Shown here piece after piece: positions 50,576-58,768 of a stretch of DNA of 64,000 nt. Location of the stretch: the NCBI GenBank assembly GCA_964568455.1, contig CAZMPJ010000001.1, positions 62,001 through 126,000 on the forward strand. The letters run 5' to 3'. Made by a program: the position numbers and the translations under genes. The notes under the pieces are model-generated. The model was not told where the DNA came from. It saw only the letters and a list, made by a program, of their open reading frames with translations, and did not search any database. Position 1 is the first letter of the stretch. The number at the start of each line of letters is the position of its first letter. The DNA comes from CAZMPJ01 sp964568455 (lineage in GTDB: Bacteria; Margulisbacteria; WOR-1; O2-12-FULL-45-9).

Positions 50576-51595
50576 ATGATTATCATAATGCGTCCTAATG
50601 CCAGTGATGAACAAATCAATGCGATAATAGATAAATTGAAAATGCACGGTTTTGGAATCCATCTTTCCAAAGGGGTAGAAAGAACGGTTATCGGAGCAAT
50701 TGGTGATAAATCTGCTATTGAGCTGGATACAATTCAAATGCTTCCTGGTGTTTCTGAAATTGTCCATATTAGAAAACCTTATAAATTGGTCAGCCGCGAA
50801 TTTAAACAAGAAGATACAATTGTAAAAATAGGAAAAGAGCTAAAAATTGGCGGCAAAGAAAAAGTATTAGTGATTGCTGGTCCATGTTCAATTGAGAGTA
50901 AAGATCAGATTCTTCAATCTGCTGAAATAGTTAAGAGATGTGGGGCAAGGGCGCTTAGGGGTGGGGCATTTAAGCCACGAACTTCACCTTATTCTTTTCA
51001 GGGGATGGGAGAAGAAGGATTAAAATACTTAGCTTTGGCCAGGAGAAAAACTGGTTTGCCGGTGGTAACGGAAGTTATGGATACGCGGGAAGTTAAATTG
51101 GTGGCTAAGTATGCAGATGTAATGCAAATTGGTGCGCGTAATATGGCTAATTTTAATCTTTTAAAAGAAGTGGGCAAAACTAAAAAGCCGATTCTTTTAA
51201 AACGAGGGCCGGGTTCCACCATTAAGGAATTCTTAATGTCAGCCGAATATATCATGTCAGAAGGCAATAAAAACGTGATCCTTTGTGAGCGCGGGATTAA
51301 GACTTTTGAAACTGCTACCAGGAATACTTTAGACTTAAATGCAGTGCCGGTAATTAAAAAATGGTCGCATCTTCCGGTTGTAGTTGATCCTAGCCACGGA
51401 ATTGGGGAATGGGATTGGGTGCCAGCTATGGCTAAGGCAGCGGTGGCAGCAGGGGCCGATGGTTTAATTGTTGAAGTTCATCCAAATCCAGAAGAAGCTA
51501 TGAGTGACGGCGCGCAGAGTTTAAAGCCAGATACTTTTAGTAAGTTAATGAAGCAACTAAAGGCTGTTGCAAGAGCTGTTGGACGAGATCTGTAA
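50576..51595 (+). CDS. aroF: 3-deoxy-D-arabino-heptulosonate 7-phosphate synthase, type I-beta with N-terminal ferredoxin-like domain
   Basis: 339 residues. A regulatory ferredoxin-like domain occupies about 1-70 (IIIMRPNASDEQINAII). The barrel follows with AGPCSIESKDQI, RGGAFKPRTSPYSFQG, QIGARNMANFNLL, KRGPGSTIKEFLMSAEYI and VVDPSHGIGEWDWV. It condenses PEP and erythrose 4-phosphate. AGGAGG at 50559-50564 lies 11 nt upstream. An ATG at 50568 is closer but opens only a three-codon frame whose TGA overlaps the real start. Its last 59 nt are also antisense-coding for HflX. Confidence 0.96.
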   Translation: MIIIMRPNASDEQINAIIDKLKMHGFGIHLSKGVERTVIGAIGDKSAIELDTIQMLPGVSEIVHIRKPYKLVSREFKQEDTIVKIGKELKIGGKEKVLVIAGPCSIESKDQILQSAEIVKRCGARALRGGAFKPRTSPYSFQGMGEEGLKYLALARRKTGLPVVTEVMDTREVKLVAKYADVMQIGARNMANFNLLKEVGKTKKPILLKRGPGSTIKEFLMSAEYIMSEGNKNVILCERGIKTFETATRNTLDLNAVPVIKKWSHLPVVVDPSHGIGEWDWVPAMAKAAVAAGADGLIVEVHPNPEEAMSDGAQSLKPDTFSKLMKQLKAVARAVGRDL

Positions 51596-52637
51596 TCCCT
51601 TCGTTTTTTAAAGCAGAAATCCCAACCGCTGGTTTATATTTTTTTAAAATCTCTTTGTTAATGTTTCCGCCTAATTTATCAATTTTGTTAAAGACTGTAA
51701 TGATTGGTTTTTTTATACATTTTAATTCTTCCAAGACATTATAGACTGCATCGATTTGATCTTCGAAGTAAGGGTGAGAAGCATCCACTACATGCAAAAG
51801 AAAATCAGCTTCAGTTACCTCTTCAAGCGTAGCGGCAAAGGCAGCTACTAATTGGTGGGGGAGTTTTTGAATAAAGCCAACTGTGTCAGTTAAAAGCACT
51901 GCTTTTCCCATGCCCAAATTTAATTTTCTAGTAGTTGGATCAAGAGTGGCAAACAATTTATCTTTGGTTAGAATTCCAGCATTGGTTAGTAAGTTTAATA
52001 GTGTTGATTTGCCTGAGTTAGTGTAACCGACAATAGCTACCAGAGGAAAATGGCTCTTCTTTCTCTTTTCTCGTCTAAAATGACGATCTCTTTTTAATTT
52101 TTCAATATCTTTCTTTAGTAAACTAATCTTTCTCCTGATCATGCGCTTGTCTAATTCAATCTGCTTTTCACCAACTTCTCGCAGACCAATCCCACCGCGC
52201 TGTCTATGTAAGTGAGTCCATTTTCCGGCTAAGCGTGGCAATTCATATTCTAATTGTGCCAGTTCAACCTGGACTTTTCCTTCGCGTGATTTAGCATGTT
52301 TTCCAAATATATCTAAAATCAAAGCAGTGCGATCCATAACCCTGAGTTCTAAATATTCTTCTAGATTCCTATTTTGTGAGGGTAGGAGTTCATTATCAAA
52401 GATTACCAAGTTTGCGTTATGAGCGGCTTTTAAAGCTTTTAATTCTTCTAGTTTGCCAGGGCCGATGAAATATCTTAAATCAGGTCTTGGTCTTTTTTGG
52501 GATAATTTGGCTAAAACCTGCGCGCCATAGGTATCGGTTAACCTTTCCAGTTCTTCTAAAGACTCTTCACTTGGAACCTGGTTTTGAGATGAGAATTCTA
52601 TGTTGACCAAAATGGCTTTTTCTAATTTAAATGACAT
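51537..52637 (-). CDS. hflX: GTPase HflX
   Basis: 366 residues. The HflX N-terminal domain includes RPRPDLRYFIGPGKLEEL, and the linker holds LPRLAGKWTHLHRQRGGIG with the glycine-rich motif. The G domain has GYTNSGKST, DTVGFI and NKID, and ends near ISALKNEGITDL. HflX splits stalled or heat-damaged ribosomes. It converges with the DAHP synthase gene and the two coding regions overlap by 59 nt, so the last 19 residues of HflX lie opposite the end of AroF. Confidence 0.96.
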   Translation of the reverse strand: MSFKLEKAILVNIEFSSQNQVPSEESLEELERLTDTYGAQVLAKLSQKRPRPDLRYFIGPGKLEELKALKAAHNANLVIFDNELLPSQNRNLEEYLELRVMDRTALILDIFGKHAKSREGKVQVELAQLEYELPRLAGKWTHLHRQRGGIGLREVGEKQIELDKRMIRRKISLLKKDIEKLKRDRHFRREKRKKSHFPLVAIVGYTNSGKSTLLNLLTNAGILTKDKLFATLDPTTRKLNLGMGKAVLLTDTVGFIQKLPHQLVAAFAATLEEVTEADFLLHVVDASHPYFEDQIDAVYNVLEELKCIKKPIITVFNKIDKLGGNINKEILKKYKPAVGISALKNEGITDLVQQLLQQPLVASLTY

Positions 52638-52645
52638 AGATGGTA

Positions 52646-52654
52646 ATTATAGCA
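52646..52654 (-). promoter_or_regulatory. Extended -10 promoter of hflX (minus strand)
   Basis: TGC-TATAAT on the minus strand, with the perfect -10 box at 52651-52646. The ATG at 52637 is 8 nt downstream and there is no ribosome-binding site, so the mRNA is probably leaderless. No convincing -35. Confidence 0.6.
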
Positions 52655-52661
52655 CGAGTTT

Positions 52662-54587
52662 TTAACTTCTTTCTAAGGCCATATATAATGTCTGCATTAT
52701 ATGAAAAATAGAAATTTCTCCTATTGCTAGAGCCTGATACAGCTCGTGTTCTAGACGATCAGTTTTATTTTCAAGAACAGTGCCAAAATTAGCAGAGTTT
52801 AGTCCCTCTATTTGATAACGAGGTTGCCTTAAAGCACGTGTAACCATGCTGCGGCCAATGGCTATTTGTGATCTTCTAGATAGTTTTTCGGCAATGAATA
52901 TCTTTATATCCCTTCTAGCTAATGGGTTTTGCAAAAAAATATGAAGATTGTGGCCTGTCCAACGTTTGTGAAGGCGCAAAAGGAGGCTTTGTCCTGTGTA
53001 CCAATCAAAGCTTTTGCGAGGATCAAGTCTGTTGTGAGCTCCCCAACCAATATCGTTACCCTGCCATCGGGCGCTACTAAATTTTAAAGCTAATAAAGGA
53101 TGAGCCAGGGTTAGAACGTCTAAGAGGGTATCTTGCCGCCAAACTGGCAGCTCAAAGGTTGAAGGTAGGCTTGGTAACGGAGCTCCTAATTCGAGTTGGA
53201 CTTGTCTGACATCCGAAAATCTTCCTAGAATTAAACGACGGCCTTCTCTGTCTGTTGTTTGTATCATAGTTAAAACTTCTCCAGACAAAAGTAGTGATGA
53301 AAAAGCTTTCATTCCTTGAGAAGAAAGAAGCTTATAACCTAAGCCTAAGCGATTGAGCTTTTGCATTTCCGGAGTAAGGATCCTAACTCGATGATTTTCT
53401 GGTCCTATTACAAATTCTTCATGCAGGCCTCTATACCCATTTGGTTTTTGATGAGCAATAAAATCTCGGCTACGAATAGTAACGGTAGAGAAGGCTCTGC
53501 ATAATATTTTTTTTGCGCGGTAACAATCTTCTTCGTTTTCTGCAACGATATCATAAAAGACAGTATCTCGCATTCTTAATTCGGGTTTTTCTTTTTTAGT
53601 TATTTCTATGAGTTCACCGACACTATCTTCATTGCGTGCATAAAACAAATGTTCTCCTGCCATGGTTCGTTGCAAAAACTGGCGGTCTCTTCTTAATGTT
53701 TCTTCGATTTTTTTCCCTTTGAGGTACATTTCATAAGGGGTGCGTATTGCTACTTGCACGGTTGCTTTGATCCCGGCTCTGCTCAAGAGAGAAGAAAATT
53801 GTTCGGCAATGTCAGCAAACAATTTCTCATCAGCAAGTTCTTCGATCGGCCGAGAATTGCGATTATAAGCCCCTTTATTTTGCACTTCTAAAGCCTTGTT
53901 AGCTACCTTTAAGGCTAATTCTTGTGCTCCGACCACTGGCACAGCTAAGGGATAGAGCACTTCATTGACAAAACGAAAATGAAAAAATTTACTCTCCTCA
54001 CTTAATTTTTCACAAGTATTAAAATAGTCATCAACATCAGCCAATTTTATATAAAGTGCTTCCAGATAATCTCTGGTTTCTTCTGCGAAACGTGGATCAT
54101 AAATTTCTGCTTGTTCTAGTTTGGTTTGAAATTTACTAACTTTTAAATTAGATAAAGTATTAACAATGTTGGCTACTCTTAATCCAAAAGTCGCTTTTAT
54201 TTGTTTAAAAGTTAAGTTGGTGTCTTCTAGGGTGTCGTGCAGCCAGGTGGCGACATAAGCTTGCCAACCTAAATAGGGAACATCATCTTCTGTTAAGCGT
54301 TCTAAAATACGCAGCATATGAAAAGCGTAAGGTTCGCCGCTTTTTCTAAGATTAGGTGACCCATCTATTTCAATGTGAAAGGTAAAGGCCAGCCGAGCCG
54401 CCGCATAGAAGGTTCTTTCTTTAAAATTATTTGTAAAACCTGCGCTTTGGGCCTTTTGTTTGAGTGCTTGTGCCACCTTTTCGGTTCTTAAGAAGAATTT
54501 TCGGTGTGCTTGATATACATTAGTTCCCCAGATCTGACGACCGGTAGTTCTAAAAGTAGAAAAAGCACATTGATTTCCTATCTTCAT
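52662..54587 (-). CDS. Divergent RelA/SpoT homologue, probably hydrolase-active and synthetase-inactive
   Basis: 641 residues. An HD hydrolase domain spans about 55-235: His90 in GEPYAFHM, His117-Asp118 in TWLHDTLEDT, and Asp184 in IKLADVDD match the metal ligands of Rel enzymes. A synthetase-like domain follows (about 270-415): Asp341 and SRDFIAHQKPNGYRGLHEEF align with it, but the essential Glu of the EIQIRT motif is Arg400 (RVRILT), and the R-x-K-x3-S segment is altered. A TGS-like segment (about 490-540, LTLAHPLLALKFSSARWQG) precedes a helical tail. The likely role is pppGpp/ppGpp breakdown. Alignment was by eye. Confidence 0.78.
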   Translation of the reverse strand: MKIGNQCAFSTFRTTGRQIWGTNVYQAHRKFFLRTEKVAQALKQKAQSAGFTNNFKERTFYAAARLAFTFHIEIDGSPNLRKSGEPYAFHMLRILERLTEDDVPYLGWQAYVATWLHDTLEDTNLTFKQIKATFGLRVANIVNTLSNLKVSKFQTKLEQAEIYDPRFAEETRDYLEALYIKLADVDDYFNTCEKLSEESKFFHFRFVNEVLYPLAVPVVGAQELALKVANKALEVQNKGAYNRNSRPIEELADEKLFADIAEQFSSLLSRAGIKATVQVAIRTPYEMYLKGKKIEETLRRDRQFLQRTMAGEHLFYARNEDSVGELIEITKKEKPELRMRDTVFYDIVAENEEDCYRAKKILCRAFSTVTIRSRDFIAHQKPNGYRGLHEEFVIGPENHRVRILTPEMQKLNRLGLGYKLLSSQGMKAFSSLLLSGEVLTMIQTTDREGRRLILGRFSDVRQVQLELGAPLPSLPSTFELPVWRQDTLLDVLTLAHPLLALKFSSARWQGNDIGWGAHNRLDPRKSFDWYTGQSLLLRLHKRWTGHNLHIFLQNPLARRDIKIFIAEKLSRRSQIAIGRSMVTRALRQPRYQIEGLNSANFGTVLENKTDRLEHELYQALAIGEISIFHIMQTLYMALERS

Positions 54588-54633
54588 GCTATTTATGTAT
54601 CGTTTAGAAAGGTTAGAAATTTCACTTAAAATA

Positions 54634-54642
54634 TGCTATAAT
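54634..54642 (+). promoter_or_regulatory. Extended -10 promoter of the proS-purine operon
   Basis: TGC-TATAAT (-10 box 54637-54642), with a weak TTAGAA 18 bp upstream. The predicted leader is about 32 nt and contains GGGAGGA (54662-54668), 13 nt before the proS ATG. Unlike several other first genes here, this one has a normal leader. Confidence 0.55.
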
Positions 54643-54680
54643 ATATCCTGTTTTTAGGCACGGGAGGAAGCGTTGTTTAG

Positions 54681-55844
54681 ATGAAAATGTCAGTGCTTTT
54701 GGCCCCAACTTTAAGGGAAATCCCATCTGAAGCCGAAATTGTATCCCATCAACTATTACTGCGTGCTGGTTTTATTCGTCGCGTTGCCGCTGGAATTTAT
54801 ACTTTCCTTCCTTTAGGAATTCGAGTCTTAAATAAGGTGGCTAATATTGTGCGCGAAGAGATGAATCGAGCAGGTGCCCAGGAAGTATTTCTGCCAGTGC
54901 TGCTGCCAAAGGAGCTTTGGCAAGAAACCGGGCGCTGGGATGTTTATGGCAAAGAGCTATTTCGTATCCAAGACCGCCATGAACGTGATTTTTGTCTTGG
55001 ACCAACTCATGAAGAAGTAATTACTGATCTGGTTAGAAAAACCATCAATTCTTATCGCCAACTACCGGTTACTTTATACCAAATTCAAACTAAATTTCGT
55101 GATGAAATTCGTCCTCGTTTTGGTTTAATGCGCGGACGCGAATTTATGATGAAAGATGCTTATAGTTTCCATATTAACGAAGAAGATTTAGAAAAAGAAT
55201 ACCGCAATATGTTTAATACCTACTGCCGTATTTTTGAGCGTATGGGACTTGAATATCGAGTTGTGGAAGCGGATTCTGGTCTGATTGGTGGAGGGTTTTC
55301 CCAAGAATTCATGTTAGTAGCAGAAAACGGCGAAGAAGAATTAGAAGACGGGGCGCGCGGGATTGAAGTGGGGCACATTTTTAATCTAGGAACTAAATAT
55401 TCAAAATCAATGAACTGTGTTTATTTAGACGAAAATAATAAAGAACAACCCATGGTTATGGGCTGCTATGGTATTGGGGTTAGCCGAATTGCCCAGGCAG
55501 CGATTGAGCAAAACCATGATAAGGACGGGATAATCTGGCCGCGAGCCATTGCGCCTTATCAAATAGTGATTGTTCCGATTAATGCTGAAGAACAAGAACA
55601 AATGCAAGTGGCAGAGCAAATTTACAAAAGTTTTTCTGATGATGTTTTGCTTGATGACCGCAACGGAAGAGTGGGAGCCAGGTTAAAAGATATTGATTTA
55701 ATTGGTATTCCTATAAAAGTAATTATTGGGCCAAAAGGGTTAAAGGAAGGCAAGGTAGAAGTTAAGATTAGGCAGACAGGCGACACCAGATTAGTCGATA
55801 AAAACAAAGTTGTTGAATTTTTAAAACAAATGATAGGAGCATAA
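54681..55844 (+). CDS. proS: Prolyl-tRNA synthetase lacking the INS editing domain
   Basis: 387 residues. Motif 1 region near GIRVLNKVANIVREEM, the proline-site CLGPTHEEVITD, motif 2 FRDEIRPRFGLMRGREF and motif 3 GCYGIGVSRIAQA are all present, with the C-terminal anticodon domain. Standard bacterial enzymes are about 570 residues because of a roughly 180-residue editing insertion between motifs 2 and 3. Here only a short acidic linker (AENGEEELEDG) bridges the site. Loss of Ala-tRNA(Pro) editing in cis is known in some alphaproteobacteria, where a free-standing deacylase compensates. It heads the purine operon. Confidence 0.96.
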   Translation: MKMSVLLAPTLREIPSEAEIVSHQLLLRAGFIRRVAAGIYTFLPLGIRVLNKVANIVREEMNRAGAQEVFLPVLLPKELWQETGRWDVYGKELFRIQDRHERDFCLGPTHEEVITDLVRKTINSYRQLPVTLYQIQTKFRDEIRPRFGLMRGREFMMKDAYSFHINEEDLEKEYRNMFNTYCRIFERMGLEYRVVEADSGLIGGGFSQEFMLVAENGEEELEDGARGIEVGHIFNLGTKYSKSMNCVYLDENNKEQPMVMGCYGIGVSRIAQAAIEQNHDKDGIIWPRAIAPYQIVIVPINAEEQEQMQVAEQIYKSFSDDVLLDDRNGRVGARLKDIDLIGIPIKVIIGPKGLKEGKVEVKIRQTGDTRLVDKNKVVEFLKQMIGA

Positions 55845-55848
55845 AAAC

Positions 55849-57156
55849 ATGTGTGGATTTTTTGCTGTTTCAAGTAAGCCGAGCGAGAATGTGATTGAAG
55901 ATTTATTTCTAGGAGCATTTTATCTTCAACATCGGGGCCAGCAATATTGTGGGATTTCAAGTTATAGTGAAAAAGGGATAAAAATAAGAACTCATCGTGG
56001 ATTGGTTCGCACCACTTTTACCGATGATTTACAGGGCCTAGAAGGTTATATAGGGATTAGTCACACTGCCTTAAAAGATCGCCAACCCATGAAACTAGAT
56101 TCTAAAATGGGAGAATTTACGATTGCTTTTGAGGGAAATATTATTAATCGCGAAGACTTAATGAAAGATCTAAAAAAACAAGGACATTCATTTTACACTA
56201 ATTCTGATATTGAAGTGATTGCCAAGTTAATTGCCCAGGGTAATGATTTTGTAGACGGGATAGAGCTAATGGCTAGCAAAATCCGTGGGGCTTACGCTTT
56301 AGTGATTTTAGCTAAAGGTAAAATTTACGCGGCAAGAGATAAACATGCTTTTCGTCCTATGATTATTGGTAAAAAGAATGGAGCTATTGCAATTGCATCT
56401 GAATCTTGTTCTTTTATTAATTTAGGTTTTGAAATTCTGCGCGATGTAGCACCTGGAGAAATCCTTGAAATTCAAGATGGTGAAATGGAAACCAAAAAAG
56501 TTATTCCTAGCCCTTTTACCCAATATTGCTCTTTTGAGTGGGTTTATGCAGCTAATGTGGCTTCAACTATTGATGGTTTATCGGTTGATATTGCAAGGAG
56601 AAACTTGGGCGCGGCACTGGCAAAGCGTTATCCAGTGGATGTTGATATTGTAGGGGCAGTGCCAAATTCTGGAGTGGGGCATGCGATTGGCTATGCCCAG
56701 GAATCAAAAATCCCGTTTGATAATGTGTTTATTAAATATGATTATGCCAGCCGAAGTTATACTCAACCCACTCAGGCTGAACGGGATCGGGAAGCAAAAG
56801 TTAAATTAATTCCAGTACCAGCCAAAATTTGCGGACGCAAAGTGGTAATTTGTGATGATTCTATTGTGCGTGGAACGCAAATGAAAAATGATCTGGTGGT
56901 AAAACTTAGGAAAAACAAAGTAAAAGAAATCCATGCCAGGGTAGCTTGTCCGCCGCTCAAAGCTCCTTGTATGTATGGAGTGGCTACCCGTTCCAAAGAA
57001 GAATTGGTTGCCCATAAAAAATCTATTGAACAACTTAAAGAATACATTGGGGTAGATGGTCTGGCTTATAATACCTTGGAAGATTTAGGTAAAGCTTTGG
57101 GAAAGCCGTTGGACCAAATTTGCACCTCATGTTGGACAGATAAATATCGTGTTTGA
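55849..57156 (+). CDS. PurF-like amidophosphoribosyltransferase paralogue
   Basis: 435 residues. The N-terminal glutaminase has Cys2 directly after Met, so no propeptide, then LQHRGQQYCGI. The PRTase domain has VVICDDSIVRGTQ. Four cysteines in YCSFEWVY, APCMYG and ICTSC match the iron-sulfur ligands of the B. subtilis-type enzyme. It differs from the second copy at functional spots: SHTALKDRQPM replaces the usual GHVRYSTTG, and VYAAN replaces YFARP. The two genes overlap by 8 nt. Whether it makes phosphoribosylamine, uses another acceptor or regulates its partner is unknown. Confidence 0.88.
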   Translation: MCGFFAVSSKPSENVIEDLFLGAFYLQHRGQQYCGISSYSEKGIKIRTHRGLVRTTFTDDLQGLEGYIGISHTALKDRQPMKLDSKMGEFTIAFEGNIINREDLMKDLKKQGHSFYTNSDIEVIAKLIAQGNDFVDGIELMASKIRGAYALVILAKGKIYAARDKHAFRPMIIGKKNGAIAIASESCSFINLGFEILRDVAPGEILEIQDGEMETKKVIPSPFTQYCSFEWVYAANVASTIDGLSVDIARRNLGAALAKRYPVDVDIVGAVPNSGVGHAIGYAQESKIPFDNVFIKYDYASRSYTQPTQAERDREAKVKLIPVPAKICGRKVVICDDSIVRGTQMKNDLVVKLRKNKVKEIHARVACPPLKAPCMYGVATRSKEELVAHKKSIEQLKEYIGVDGLAYNTLEDLGKALGKPLDQICTSCWTDKYRV

Positions 57157-58537
57157 AGCTTGCGGAATATGTGGCGTATATAATTTTAAGCCCGATAGCC
57201 CGGCCAAGTCGGTTTATTATGGGCTTTTTGCCCTGCAGCACCGCGGACAGGAATCGGCTGGAATTGCTTCTGCCGATGGTACAGATATACGTCATTTTAA
57301 AGACATGGGTTTGGTTAACCAAGTCTTTGATGAACAAAAGCTGCAAAAATTAACCGGCCATCTTGCGATGGGGCATGTGCGTTATTCGACCACTGGTTCT
57401 TCTGTTATTGAAAATGCCCAGCCCATTGTAATTGACACTCGCTATGGAATAATTGCTTTGGCGCATAATGGAAATTTAGTAAATTCAAATGACCTAAGGC
57501 AGGATCTAAAACACCGGGGAATCAGTTTTGCCGGTACTTCTGATTCTGAAGTAATCGCGTCTTTAATTGCCACTTCAAAAAAAGAAGATTTAGAGGATGC
57601 TATTACCGAAAGTTTAAAACAATGCAAAGGTGCTTTTTCTTTGTTGATTATGACTAAGGATAAGTTGATTGCTGTTAGAGATCCACATGGAATCCGGCCT
57701 TTATGCGTGGGAAAAATGGAAAATGCTTATGTGGTTTCTTCCGAAAGTTGTGGTTTAGATATTTTAGGAGCCCAATTTATGCGTGATGTTGCTAATGGCG
57801 AGATTTTAATTATTGATAAAGAAGGTATGCGCTCAAAGACCTGGCAAATGCATGAACGTGAGGCTATGTGTGTTTTTGAATTCATTTATTTTGCTCGGCC
57901 CGATAGTGTTTTAAATGGTAGGAATGTTTATGAAGCCAGGTTTCAGATGGGAAAACATTTGGCTAAGGAGCATCCTGCTTCTGCAGATATTATTATTGCG
58001 GTTCCAGAATCTGGTGTGCCGGCTGCGGAAGGTTTTTCAGCAGAAACCAAAATCCCTTATACCGAAGGATTAATTAAAAACCGCTATGTTGGCCGCACTT
58101 TTATCCAGCCTAGTCAGGAAATCAGGGAGCTGGGAGTCAGACTAAAACTAAATCCAATTAAAGAAGTAGTCAGGGGCAAAAAAGTTATATTAGTTGATGA
58201 TTCAATTATCAGGGGTACTACTTCTCGCCAAATAGTTCGATTAGTGCGAGAAGCTGGAGCAAGAGAAGTGCACATGCGAGTTTCCTCTCCGCCAAATTTA
58301 AATCCTTGTTATTATGGGATTGATACTGCTACTCGAGCAGAGTTAATTGCGGCTAACCTTTCTGTTGAAGGTATTAGAAAATATATTGAAGCTGATTCGC
58401 TGGGTTATCTCAGCCTAAAAAGCTTGGTAAAATCAGTGAGCATACCGGAAAAAAGCTTATGTTTAGCCTGTTTAAACGGTGAGTATCCAGTTAAGGTGCC
58501 AGAAAAGCTTCAGAGTCTAAAATTATTTTTTAAGTAA
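57149..58537 (+). CDS. purF: Amidophosphoribosyltransferase PurF
   Basis: 462 residues from the GTG at 57149. The glutaminase nucleophile is probably Cys5 (ACGICGVYNF), which leaves a four-residue propeptide. ALQHRGQESAGIA, GHVRYSTTGSS and AHNGNLVN are intact. The PRTase loop is VILVDDSIIRGTT and the iron-sulfur cysteines lie in MCVFEFIYFARPDS, NPCYYG and SLCLAC. It makes phosphoribosylamine from PRPP and glutamine, the first step of purine synthesis. This is the canonical copy of the tandem pair. Confidence 0.96.
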   Translation: MFEACGICGVYNFKPDSPAKSVYYGLFALQHRGQESAGIASADGTDIRHFKDMGLVNQVFDEQKLQKLTGHLAMGHVRYSTTGSSVIENAQPIVIDTRYGIIALAHNGNLVNSNDLRQDLKHRGISFAGTSDSEVIASLIATSKKEDLEDAITESLKQCKGAFSLLIMTKDKLIAVRDPHGIRPLCVGKMENAYVVSSESCGLDILGAQFMRDVANGEILIIDKEGMRSKTWQMHEREAMCVFEFIYFARPDSVLNGRNVYEARFQMGKHLAKEHPASADIIIAVPESGVPAAEGFSAETKIPYTEGLIKNRYVGRTFIQPSQEIRELGVRLKLNPIKEVVRGKKVILVDDSIIRGTTSRQIVRLVREAGAREVHMRVSSPPNLNPCYYGIDTATRAELIAANLSVEGIRKYIEADSLGYLSLKSLVKSVSIPEKSLCLACLNGEYPVKVPEKLQSLKLFFK

Positions 58538-58550
58538 GGAGGGGAAAGAG

Positions 58551-58742
58551 ATGAGTGATTGTTGTTTTCCAAAATGCCAAAAGTGTGGGGGGCAGTTAGT
58601 TCCATTATCTGATTTTTCTAATAATTCAGTGGCAATCCGTCATAAAGCTTGGGCTTGCACTAATAAAGATTGCCGATTTTTTATTGTTCTGCGTGGTGGA
58701 GACGTTTATTACGGAACGGCTACTGATCAAGCTGCAAGATAA
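58551..58742 (+). CDS. Small zinc-ribbon protein, function unknown
   Basis: 63 residues. Cysteines occur as C-x2-C (CQKC) and C-x4-C (CTNKDC), with extra Cys at the N terminus (SDCCFPKC), consistent with one zinc ribbon. AAGGAGGGG precedes the ATG with good spacing, so it is translated. It sits between purF and purM with 13- and 26-nt gaps and may act with the purine genes, but nothing in the sequence names a function. Confidence 0.75.
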   Translation: MSDCCFPKCQKCGGQLVPLSDFSNNSVAIRHKAWACTNKDCRFFIVLRGGDVYYGTATDQAAR

Positions 58743-58768
58743 TATTTCGATACGAAGGAGGGTTCTAA

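Noticed and set aside
50568..50579. Three-codon ATG frame directly after AGGAGG, upstream of aroF
   Set aside because: The ribosome-binding site is only 3 nt from this ATG and 11 nt from the real start, and the frame is too short to judge. Considered coincidence.
54588..54680. Divergent minus-strand promoter for the RelA/SpoT-like gene
   Set aside because: No hexamer pair with acceptable match and spacing was found. The CATAAA near its ATG is too weak to call.
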